64,000 nucleotides of DNA, taken from the NCBI RefSeq assembly GCF_003385235.1, contig NZ_PQIA01000009.1, forward strand, positions 48,997-112,996, in the 5' to 3' direction. Shown here in pieces: positions 38,174 through 45,417 of this stretch. Position numbers and translations under genes: made by a program. The notes beneath the pieces are model-generated. The model was not told where the DNA came from and did not search any database. It worked only from the letters and a program-made list of their open reading frames with translations. Numbering within the stretch: position 1 is the first letter of the stretch; each line of letters starts with the position of its first letter. This stretch comes from Amycolatopsis circi. Its GTDB lineage: Bacteria > Actinomycetota > Actinomycetes > Mycobacteriales > Pseudonocardiaceae.

Positions 38174-38257
38174 ATGACGACTGCAAGGACGGCTTCGACG
38201 CTCGGAGGCGGGTCGAGCGGTCCGGCCGCGCAGGTGCCGCGCAAGTACGTGGTTTAG
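38174..38257 (+). CDS. 27-residue ORF at the start of the element's rightward genes
   Basis: AAGGGAGG (38161-38168) lies 5 bases before ATG 38174; stop TAG 38255-38257. The peptide is Ala/Ser/Gly-rich (MTTARTASTLGGGSSG, ending VPRKYVV) and has no known family. A strong ribosome binding site and its place directly ahead of other element genes support it. Confidence 0.45.
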   Translation: MTTARTASTLGGGSSGPAAQVPRKYVV

Positions 38258-38268
38258 GCGCGGGCGAC

Positions 38269-38499
38269 ATGCGCGACACGGTCCAGATCCACGTGACGGC
38301 AGACCTGCCGATCCGCGTCCGCGCGCTGACGTACGCGAACCGAGCGGAGATCCGCTTCGGCAAGGCGTTCCCCGTGGTCCTTCTCGTCGACTCCGACGCG
38401 ATCGCGGTTCTGGGCAAGCAACTCGAAGAAGCAGGGATGGCGCTGGGCGCGGCGACACGAACGAACGACGGCGGCGAGGCGCCGGAAACGACTGACTGA
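38269..38499 (+). CDS. Small conserved-looking element protein
   Basis: 76 residues from ATG 38269 (MRDTVQIHVTADLPIRVR..., then a compact alpha/beta stretch RFGKAFPVVLLVDSDAIAVL). The frame stays open 64 codons further upstream, but that part looks non-coding. No family recognised. The ribosome binding site is weak, so coupling with the upstream 27-codon ORF is possible. Confidence 0.55.
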   Translation: MRDTVQIHVTADLPIRVRALTYANRAEIRFGKAFPVVLLVDSDAIAVLGKQLEEAGMALGAATRTNDGGEAPETTD

Positions 38500-38524
38500 C
38501 AGAGAACACAGGGAGCTAGCGGTT

Positions 38525-38971
38525 ATGGCTATCGAAAAGGGACACCGGTTTGCGATCGATTTCGACGACGCGTTCCCGCAGGGGCTTGTGATGGTGGGGG
38601 AAGTGATTCCGGACAACGAGTATCAGTCTCGGGAGGATCGCGCGGCGGGGCGTCCGGTGCGGCAGCGCATTGACGAGGTGACCGGCAAGCGGCAGTGGCG
38701 GGCTGCGGTCACGGACCCGGGCGAGACGAAGGCGAAGCGGGCGTCGTTCGAGGTGACGTTCCTGGCGGACGTGCAGCCCGTGCCGACTACTGCGGAGGCG
38801 TTGCCGGGGATGCGGCCGGTGGAGCTGGACGGGTTGACGGCGGAGCCGCGTGTCGGCGGGCAGGGCGAGTTCAAGTACCAGACGTACGTGTTCCGGGCGA
38901 CCGGCTTCAAGGCTGCGGCAGGAAAGCCGTCGCGGTCTGCGTCTGCAACTGGTGACAGCAAGGCGGCGTAG
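38525..38971 (+). CDS. AICE-associated protein of unknown function
   Basis: 148 residues beginning MAIEKGHRFAIDFDDAFPQG with conserved-looking blocks DNEYQSREDRAAGRPVRQRI and RASFEVTFLADVQPVPTTAE. Proteins of this type occur beside AICE transfer and replication genes in actinomycetes; their function is not known to me. The composition (beta-rich, acidic) might fit an OB-fold. Stop and next start are adjacent (TAG-ATG). Confidence 0.75.
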   Translation: MAIEKGHRFAIDFDDAFPQGLVMVGEVIPDNEYQSREDRAAGRPVRQRIDEVTGKRQWRAAVTDPGETKAKRASFEVTFLADVQPVPTTAEALPGMRPVELDGLTAEPRVGGQGEFKYQTYVFRATGFKAAAGKPSRSASATGDSKAA

Positions 38972-39913
38972 ATGCGTGGGACGGATATGGCGAGCCCGCG
39001 GGCACGCGGCCTGGGTGCGGCGTTGCGGGATGCGCGGATCGAGGCGCGGTTCGGGTTGCGGGAGCTGGGACGCCGGATCGGGGTGAACCCGGCCCTGTTG
39101 TCGAACTGGGAACTCGGTCAGCGGGTCCCGACCCCGGAGGAGGTGTCGAACGTGCTCGGTGCGCTCGGGGTGACCGGGGAGCGGAAAGCCTGGATCATGC
39201 TGCTGGCGCATGGCGTGACAGGGCCGAGTTGGTCGTCGGTGGGGTCGCAGGCGGACCCGGCGCACTACACGACGTTGATCGCGCACGAGCGGGTCGCGAC
39301 GGCCGTGACGGTGTGGGCTCCGCTGTTGATCCCGGATCTGCTGCAGGTCCCGGATTACGCGCGGCTCGTCTTTGGCCCGGACTTGCGGGACAAGGAGAAG
39401 CTGGACCAGGTCGTGGAGAGCCGGATGGACCGCAACCGGATTCTGTTCGGCGTGGGCGCGGTGAAGGCTCAGATGTTCATCGGGTCGGAGGCGCTGAGGA
39501 ACCACTTCGGGGATGCCGAGGTGATGCTGCGGCAGACGCGGTTCCTCAAGGACTTGATCGGGCTGTCGCGGACGATGACGATCCGACTGGCGCCGAGTCA
39601 AGCGGTGACGGAGGAAGCGTTCAGCCGGTACGCGCTGAAAGACACCTCAGACGTCGTGTACTGCCCGCATCGCGCAATGGGCGTGTTCCTGGTCGGGAAA
39701 GAAGCGGCCTCGTACGAAGTGACGATCGAGCGGCTTGCGAAGGCGGCGTTGACTCCGGCGGAGTCGCTGGCGCGGCTGTCCGTGGTGGTCGACCAGCTCC
39801 TGAAAGAGGTGAAAGCGCAGCGGCGGGCGACTGACGCCGGGCTGACCCAGCTGTTGACCGGCGAGGAACCCGCCACCGACGAGTCGAACACTGACGAATC
39901 GAGCACCGACTAG
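38972..39913 (+). CDS. Scr1-type XRE regulator with DUF5753 domain
   Basis: 313 residues. HTH_31-type domain: LGAALRDARIEARFGLRELG and NPALLSNWELGQRVPTPEEV (~15-60). DUF5753 (~110-280) shows IAHERVATAVTVWAPLLIPD LLQ and YCPHRAMGVFLVGKEAASYE. Such proteins are common in Streptomyces-like bacteria and usually pair with a short DUF397 protein, but none is present here. ATG 38972 is immediately after the previous stop; ATG 38987 is an alternative. It may control the transfer/replication operon that follows. Confidence 0.9.
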   Translation: MRGTDMASPRARGLGAALRDARIEARFGLRELGRRIGVNPALLSNWELGQRVPTPEEVSNVLGALGVTGERKAWIMLLAHGVTGPSWSSVGSQADPAHYTTLIAHERVATAVTVWAPLLIPDLLQVPDYARLVFGPDLRDKEKLDQVVESRMDRNRILFGVGAVKAQMFIGSEALRNHFGDAEVMLRQTRFLKDLIGLSRTMTIRLAPSQAVTEEAFSRYALKDTSDVVYCPHRAMGVFLVGKEAASYEVTIERLAKAALTPAESLARLSVVVDQLLKEVKAQRRATDAGLTQLLTGEEPATDESNTDESSTD

Positions 39914-40004
39914 CAGGAAAACCTAAGCGGGCACTGAAAAAGCGCACGGCGACGTGTGCTGTGTTCAACGCGCCCATTTGCGCTTGGAATTGTTCCGTAT
40001 TAAC

Positions 40005-40088
40005 GCAGAACCGGCCTCTGGCGACCAACCTTCACCGGTTCTGCGCTGTCCACTGGGAAGTGAACAATGACGAACATAACCGGTTCTG
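40005..40088 (+). promoter_or_regulatory. Repeated CCGGTTCTG sites ahead of the transfer/replication operon
   Basis: GCAGAACCGG (40005-40014) and CCGGTTCTGC (40035-40044) form a 10-bp inverted repeat, and a third copy, ACCGGTTCTGG, occurs at 40078-40088 just inside the zinc-ribbon gene. A TATTAA -10-like hexamer (39998-40003) is adjacent. The layout suits an operator bound by one of the element's XRE proteins. Confidence 0.5.
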
Positions 40089-40237
40089 GACGGCGTGCGT
40101 CAACGGGGGTCACCCGGATGCGTTGCGCCGCATGCAAAAAGTTCACCCGACTCGTTCCGGGTGAAACGAAGTGCGCGGCATGTCAAGGAATGCTGCCGCT
40201 CGACCTCACCGCGGCTGAAGGCGGTGAGCGGCGATGA
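40067..40237 (+). CDS. Small zinc-ribbon protein coupled to the FtsK-like gene
   Basis: 56 residues from ATG 40067 (GGGAAG 5-10 bases upstream). Two Cys pairs, MRCAACKKFTR (CxxC) and TKCAACQGML (CxxC), ~16 residues apart, form a minimal zinc ribbon. Its TGA overlaps the ATG of the FtsK-like gene (ATGA), which strongly supports real translation. Function unknown; it could be a transfer-operon regulator or a DNA-binding accessory. Confidence 0.75.
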   Translation: MTNITGSGRRASTGVTRMRCAACKKFTRLVPGETKCAACQGMLPLDLTAAEGGERR

Positions 40238-41790
40238 ACGCGGCCGTGTTGATCGCTGTCGGCGCGGGTGTCGCGGTGATGCTGTGGGTGCTGGCGAAGC
40301 TCGGCCGTGCGCTGGCGTCCATTGTGGAAACCCTGGCGGCGTTGGCGTTCCTGGGTTTCGTGTTCTGGACGGTGCTGCGGGCGGTCGGCTGGCTGGTGCG
40401 GCAGATCGTGACCCGCTGGCGCACGTGCCTGACTCTCGTCGCACTAGCGGCGTGGTTGCGGTGGTGGGGCTGGCTGTCGCTGACGGTCGTGCTCGTCACG
40501 CTGGCGCTGATCGCGGTGGTCTGGCATCAGCTCGATGTGGTCGGGTTCGACCGGTGGTGCGGCCGGTGGCTGCGGGCGTGGTGGCTTCGCTGGGCCGTCT
40601 ACGGGCGCAAGCTGCCGGACTGGCTGCACGCCTGCGGCCTGACCGTCCGCGACGAAGCCATCCCCGTGGACGTGACCGTGAATCTCGCGTCGCGGCGGCG
40701 GAAGCGCCAGGCCATCACGCAGGCCCGTAAGACGTCCGGTGTTGCGGTGCCCACGTTGGTGCGGGTGCGGTCGGGGGCCTCGTGGGACGAGGTCCGGGTC
40801 CGGCTGGTGCCGGGGCAGAAGCCGGAGGATTTCGACGACGCGGCGCGGGCGCTGGCGACGGCGCGGAAGGTGTCGCGGGTGCAGGTGCGCGAGATCGCGC
40901 CGGATGTGGTGTCGCTGGACTTCATGCGCCGCGACCTGCTCACCACCCCAGTCCGATGCCGTGAGCTGCCCGGCCTCGAACCAGCTCGGGTGAACCTGCG
41001 GGCGGTGTATGCGGGGACGACGGAGTACGGGACGCCGTGGCGGCTGCCGCTGACCGGTGCGGGCGCGCACATCCTCGTCGCCGGTGCCAGCGGCGCCGGG
41101 AAGAACTCGGTCATGTGGTCCCCGCTGGTGTCGGCCGCCTCGGCGATCCGCTCCGGTCTGGTGCGGGTGTCGGGTGTGGACCCGAAGGGCATGGAGCTGG
41201 CCTACGGGCGCGGGATCTTCGCCCGCTACGCCGTGTCCGGCAAGGACACCCTGGAACTGTTGGAGGGGCTGCGGGACGAGCTGGAGCGCCGTAAGCGGGA
41301 GTTCGCGGGGAACACGCGGGATGTGCCGCTCTCGCAAGAGTTTCCGTTGGAGTTGCTGGAGTTCGACGAGATCGGCGCGTTGACCCGCTACACCGACCGC
41401 AAGACCCGCGAGGCGATCGTGGAGCACGTCGCGGTCCTCAACACTCAGGGCCGGGCGTTGGGGGTGTCGGTCCGCGGCTACGTGCAGGAACCGACCAAGG
41501 ACACGGTTCCGGTTCGGGAGCTGTTCACCCGCCGCGTCTGCCTGCGCGTCACGTCCAAAAACCACGTCGGGATGGTGCTGGGCGACGGTGCGTACGAACG
41601 CGGGGCGTGGGCCAACCGCATCCCGGAGACCATGCCCGGCACCGGATATGTGTGGGGCGAGGGCATCCGCGAACCGCTGCGGGTCCGCGCGGGCTGGGTC
41701 TCCGACGACACCGTCAAGGCACTGGAGCGGTACGTCACCAACGGCGGCACTCACCACCTCGACCACTGCGGGGAAAGGAGGGCCGCATGA
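40234..41790 (+). CDS. FtsK/SpoIIIE-type DNA translocase for AICE transfer (TraB-like)
   Basis: 518 residues. Two to three N-terminal membrane helices (~1-95) are followed by a FtsK-type motor domain. Walker A is GASGAGKNSV (~288-297): the usual Ser/Thr after GK is replaced by Asn, followed by Ser. Walker B-like LELLEFDEIGAL lies at ~372-383, and an NTQGRALGVSVRGYVQEP segment follows. These ATPases pump double-stranded plasmid or AICE DNA between hyphae as a hexamer in the membrane. It sits in a string of four genes linked by 4-base or shorter overlaps (40067-43765). Confidence 0.9.
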   Translation: MNAAVLIAVGAGVAVMLWVLAKLGRALASIVETLAALAFLGFVFWTVLRAVGWLVRQIVTRWRTCLTLVALAAWLRWWGWLSLTVVLVTLALIAVVWHQLDVVGFDRWCGRWLRAWWLRWAVYGRKLPDWLHACGLTVRDEAIPVDVTVNLASRRRKRQAITQARKTSGVAVPTLVRVRSGASWDEVRVRLVPGQKPEDFDDAARALATARKVSRVQVREIAPDVVSLDFMRRDLLTTPVRCRELPGLEPARVNLRAVYAGTTEYGTPWRLPLTGAGAHILVAGASGAGKNSVMWSPLVSAASAIRSGLVRVSGVDPKGMELAYGRGIFARYAVSGKDTLELLEGLRDELERRKREFAGNTRDVPLSQEFPLELLEFDEIGALTRYTDRKTREAIVEHVAVLNTQGRALGVSVRGYVQEPTKDTVPVRELFTRRVCLRVTSKNHVGMVLGDGAYERGAWANRIPETMPGTGYVWGEGIREPLRVRAGWVSDDTVKALERYVTNGGTHHLDHCGERRAA

Positions 41791-42173
41791 ACCGGCTGAT
41801 GATCTTCCTCGACACGATCCGCGATCACCTAGACCTGCATCAGCTGCCGCCGGTCGCGTCGCTGGACGTCTCCGCGTGGTCGAGGCCGATCACGGTGCAA
41901 CTGGACGTCGACGGCCTGGCCGAAGTCGCCCGGGCGCTGCTGACCTGGGCGAACACCCTCGACGACGTCACCGCGACGCTGTGGCGGATCGCCGAGGGCA
42001 GCTGGGTGCACATCGGGATCGTCGGCCGGACGCCGTGCGGAATCCCGGTGCGCGTCTACGGCGCGGTGCTCTTCGACCCGAGCGTGTTCCCGGACCTCCC
42101 GGCCGGGGACAGGCAGTCGATGCCGGTGCAGGTGCTGCGCGGGTGGGCGTCGCGAGGGGAGGCGGCGGCCTGA
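41787..42173 (+). CDS. AICE protein of unknown function between traB and rep
   Basis: 128 residues. ATG 41787 overlaps the FtsK-like stop (ATGA) and its own TGA overlaps the Rep start (TGATG). The protein (MNRLMIFLDTIRDHLDLHQL, then WSRPITVQLDVDGLAEVARA and a C-terminal HIGIVGRTPCGIPVRVYG) has no motif I know. Tight coupling implies a role in transfer or replication. Confidence 0.8.
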   Translation: MNRLMIFLDTIRDHLDLHQLPPVASLDVSAWSRPITVQLDVDGLAEVARALLTWANTLDDVTATLWRIAEGSWVHIGIVGRTPCGIPVRVYGAVLFDPSVFPDLPAGDRQSMPVQVLRGWASRGEAAA

Positions 42174-43765
42174 TGGAAGGGACACGAGCGGAGCGGATGC
42201 GGATGCCGCTGGCCGACGACGTGATCCGGGCGACGGCGGAGAAGCACGGGGTGTGCGTGCGGCCGTTCACGATGGAGGTCGGCGACCAGGACACCGGCGA
42301 ACTGCGGTACGTGCCGGTGCCGTGCGGGTCCACTGTGGAATCGGTGTGCCTGCCGTGTGCGCGGAAAGCCAAGGCGCTGCGGCAAGTCCAGTGCCGCGAG
42401 GGCTGGCACATGACCGAAGAACCGGACCTCACGTCCGACGAGCCGACCGAGGATCAGACGGAGCTGTTGGCCTACCGGGCTGATCTCGCCGCCTCCTACC
42501 GCGAGGTCGCCGACACCGACCAGCCCGAAGCGGAGGAGCTGCGGGACGAGATCCGTGGCGTGGACGACGAACTTCGGCAACTCGGGGCCCGGGGCCGTCT
42601 CCCGTCGGTCGACCTGCCGACGAAGAAGGCGGTGAAGCGGTCGACCAGGCGGCGGCAGGACGCGCCGAACCTGCCCCGACGGAAGGTCGCCAAGACCACG
42701 GTGGGCAGGGAGTACGCGGGCCGGTTCCGGCCGTCGATGTTCGTCACGCTGACCTGCGACACCTACGGCCCGGTCCGCGGTGACGGCTCCCCGGTCAACC
42801 CCGCTGCCTATGACTATCGGCGGGCTGCGCGGGATGCGGTGCATTTCTCGGCGCTGGTGGACCGGTGGTGGCAGAACCTGCGCCGGGTCGTCGGCTGGGA
42901 CGTGCAGTACTTCGCGACGGTCGAGCCGCAGAAGCGGACCGCGCCGCACCTGCACGCCGCCATCCGGGGAACGGTGCCGCACGAAGTGATCCGGCAGGTC
43001 ACCGAAGCCACCTACCACCAGGTCTGGTGGCCGAAGCACGACGAGATCGTCTACACCGACCGGCTCCCGAGCTGGGACGGGCCGGAGCGAGGATTTGTCG
43101 ACCCCGACACCCGCCAACCCCTGCTCACCTGGGACGACGCGGCAGACCAGGTCGAGGAACCCGCACACGTGGCGACGTTCGGCCGCCAGGTCCACTCCAA
43201 GGGAATCCTCGGCGGCACCGAAGACGCCGGCCGCCACATCGGCTACCTGACCAAATACCTCACCAAGTCCACCGGCGAAGTGGTCGAGGCCGACACCCCG
43301 GCCCTGGCCGACCACCACGACCGGCTCCACGCCGAACTGGCCGTCACCCCGTGCTCGCCCCGGTGCGCGGTCTGGCTGCTCTACGGCATCCAACCCAAGG
43401 GAGCCAACGGAAAGACCACCCCGGGGCACTGCAAGGGCCGGGCGCATCGGCGGACCACCCTCGGCCTGCCGGGGCGGCGGGTTCTGGTGTCGCGGAAGTG
43501 GTCGGGCAAGACCCTCGTGGACCACAAAGCCGACCGCAAGGCATTCGTGATGGACGCCTTGGCCGCTGTCGGGATCGAGAAACCACAACCCGACCCGGCC
43601 CGGCTCGTCTGGCGCAAGGTCGACGCCGCCGACCCGCAGGTGCCACCGAGACCGCATCTGGTGATGCACGCGATCGCCGAACGCATCGCATGGAAAGCCG
43701 AATACGACCGAGCACTACTCGCCGCCAGTCCGCCGGAAACTTCGGCAACTCAGCAAGCGGCCTGA
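42173..43765 (+). CDS. RepSA-like rolling-circle replication initiator
   Basis: 530 residues. An N-terminal Cys cluster (VPCGSTVESVCLPCARKAKA, ~43-62) resembles a zinc site. The HUH-endonuclease region has FVTLTCDTYGPV (~188-199), PHLHAAIRG (HxH, ~262-270) and a late IGYLTKYLTKS (~358-368) with the Tyr candidates for DNA cleavage. This is the pSAM2 RepSA layout, needed for excised AICE replication. The frame extends upstream over the previous gene, but ATG 42173 is chosen because it forms a TGATG coupling. Confidence 0.9.
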   Translation: MEGTRAERMRMPLADDVIRATAEKHGVCVRPFTMEVGDQDTGELRYVPVPCGSTVESVCLPCARKAKALRQVQCREGWHMTEEPDLTSDEPTEDQTELLAYRADLAASYREVADTDQPEAEELRDEIRGVDDELRQLGARGRLPSVDLPTKKAVKRSTRRRQDAPNLPRRKVAKTTVGREYAGRFRPSMFVTLTCDTYGPVRGDGSPVNPAAYDYRRAARDAVHFSALVDRWWQNLRRVVGWDVQYFATVEPQKRTAPHLHAAIRGTVPHEVIRQVTEATYHQVWWPKHDEIVYTDRLPSWDGPERGFVDPDTRQPLLTWDDAADQVEEPAHVATFGRQVHSKGILGGTEDAGRHIGYLTKYLTKSTGEVVEADTPALADHHDRLHAELAVTPCSPRCAVWLLYGIQPKGANGKTTPGHCKGRAHRRTTLGLPGRRVLVSRKWSGKTLVDHKADRKAFVMDALAAVGIEKPQPDPARLVWRKVDAADPQVPPRPHLVMHAIAERIAWKAEYDRALLAASPPETSATQQAA

Positions 43766-43779
43766 CGAAGGGAGGTTCT

Positions 43780-43992
43780 ATGGGGGCACAAGTCACGGTG
43801 GTGAGTGTCGAAGGTCTGTGGTCTCCGGACGAGCTGGCGGCGTTTCTCGGCATCCCGCCGAAGACGTTGCGTGACTGGCGTTTCAAGGGCTACGGCCCGT
43901 CCTGGAAGAAGATCGGGAAGCACGTTCGGTACAGCCCGGAAACGGTGCGTCAGTGGCTGGAAAGCCTCGACGAATCAACGGAAGCGGCGTAG
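43780..43992 (+). CDS. xis: Excisionase (MerR/Xis-type helix-turn-helix)
   Basis: 70 residues. LWSPDELAAFLGIPPKTLRD and WRFKGYGPSWKKIGKHVRYS are the HTH_17 excisionase pattern, followed by PETVRQWLES. GGGAGG is 4-5 bases ahead of ATG 43780. Located between rep and int as in pSAM2; directs the integrase toward excision. Confidence 0.9.
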   Translation: MGAQVTVVSVEGLWSPDELAAFLGIPPKTLRDWRFKGYGPSWKKIGKHVRYSPETVRQWLESLDESTEAA

Positions 43993-44010
43993 CTGCCAAC
44001 TGCGACGGCC

Positions 44011-44042
44011 CTCCCCGCGCCCCGACAAAGAGGCGCGGGGAG
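44011..44042 (+). terminator. Hairpin between xis and int
   Basis: CTCCCCGCGCC-N10-GGCGCGGGGAG: a perfect 11-bp stem. Either a terminator for rep-xis or an attenuator that keeps integrase expression low. Confidence 0.6.
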
Positions 44043-44074
44043 GAGTCGCGTTCGCGTACAACGGAGGAGACGAC

Positions 44075-45379
44075 ATGAAAGGTCACGTACAAGACCGCTG
44101 GTGGCGGCAGAAAAAGGACGAGCAAGGCAAGCCCGTGTTCAATGCCAAGGGCCATCCTGTTCGAGAGAAGACCGAACTGTTCGGCAAAGGCGAACGCTAT
44201 AAGGTCCGGTACTACGATGCGGAAGGCAACGAGCGATCGAAGTCCTTCCCGGACAAACAACTTACGCGGGCACGTGCCTTCCTGACCAAGATGCAGCACG
44301 ACGTGATGACGGGCGAGTACATCGCGCCGGAGTCGGGCGACGAGAAGTTTCGCGACTACACCGCGCAGTGGCAGAAGGGGCAGTCTTCCGACGCAGGGAC
44401 GCGCCAGACTGTCAACAGCCACCTCAAGACCGGGATCTTCCCTTTCCTCGGGGACAAGCCGTTGAAGGTGGTCGAGAAGACCGACACAATCCGCGATTGG
44501 CTCGACTGGCTGGAGAGGCCGAAGAAGGAGGGCGGCCGGGGCCTCATGGCTTCGTATCGCGCGGTCCTCTTCGACACAGTGTCCGCCATCCTTCAAGCCG
44601 CGGCGGACGACAAAAAGGTCCGGTCTAACCCGTGCCGCGCCAAGAGCATCAAACGGCCGAAGCCGCTGCAACGCAAGGTGATCCCCTGGGCTGAGTCACG
44701 CATGCACGCGGTCCAGCTCGCTTTGCCACCGGAGTACACCGTAGTGGTTCCGCTTGGTGCCGGGCTTGGGTTGCGACAGATGGAGATCTTCGGGTTCAGC
44801 CCGGACGACATCGACCGCGACGAGATGATCGTCAACGTTCAGCGCCAGATCCGGTGGATCGGCGGGCAACCGGTGTTCTCTCCTCCCAAGGGCGGGAAGA
44901 CGCGAGTGGTCCCGCTCGGAGCTGGTGTCCTCGACCAAGTTGACGACCACATCGCCAAATACGAGCCGGTGACCCTCACACTCCCCTGGCTTGAACCTGG
45001 CGGCCCGCCCGAGACTGTCCGGCTGCTAATCAGTCGGGTCCTCCGGCGGTCCCGTCAGTACCGGAACAAGCCTGTGTGGCACATCATCAAGGGGTCGAAC
45101 TTCACGAGGGGCGAGTGGAAGTGCGCGTTCGTGTCCGCCGGACTGGACTACGTCGACCGCCGCGACGGGATGCACGCGATGCGGCACTTCTACGCTTCCA
45201 CGCTGCTCGCTCAAGGCGTATCGATCAAAGAGGTAGCTGAGTACCTCGGCCACCACGACCCCGGCTACACCCTCCGCATCTACACCCATCTCGTGCCGTC
45301 GAGCCATAAGCGGGCTCGGGTCGCCGCCGACAAGGTGTTCGCTCCGCGTCAGGCCGTCACCGAGTCCGAGACGGCCTGA
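44075..45379 (+). CDS. int: Tyrosine site-specific integrase
   Basis: 434 residues from ATG 44075 (GGAGG 6 bases upstream). An arm/core-binding N-terminal part (~1-190) is followed by the catalytic domain. Active residues: Arg in GLGLRQMEIFGF (~230), HAMRHFYAS (HxxR, ~375-380) and LGHHDPGYTLRIYTH (His and the Tyr nucleophile, ~395-408). It sits 60 bases from the right attachment core, the usual int-att arrangement, and catalyses integration at the dehydrogenase gene. Confidence 0.93.
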   Translation: MKGHVQDRWWRQKKDEQGKPVFNAKGHPVREKTELFGKGERYKVRYYDAEGNERSKSFPDKQLTRARAFLTKMQHDVMTGEYIAPESGDEKFRDYTAQWQKGQSSDAGTRQTVNSHLKTGIFPFLGDKPLKVVEKTDTIRDWLDWLERPKKEGGRGLMASYRAVLFDTVSAILQAAADDKKVRSNPCRAKSIKRPKPLQRKVIPWAESRMHAVQLALPPEYTVVVPLGAGLGLRQMEIFGFSPDDIDRDEMIVNVQRQIRWIGGQPVFSPPKGGKTRVVPLGAGVLDQVDDHIAKYEPVTLTLPWLEPGGPPETVRLLISRVLRRSRQYRNKPVWHIIKGSNFTRGEWKCAFVSAGLDYVDRRDGMHAMRHFYASTLLAQGVSIKEVAEYLGHHDPGYTLRIYTHLVPSSHKRARVAADKVFAPRQAVTESETA

Positions 45380-45417
45380 TGACGGCCTGAGGGGGTCCAC
45401 AACTGCAAACGTGCAGG

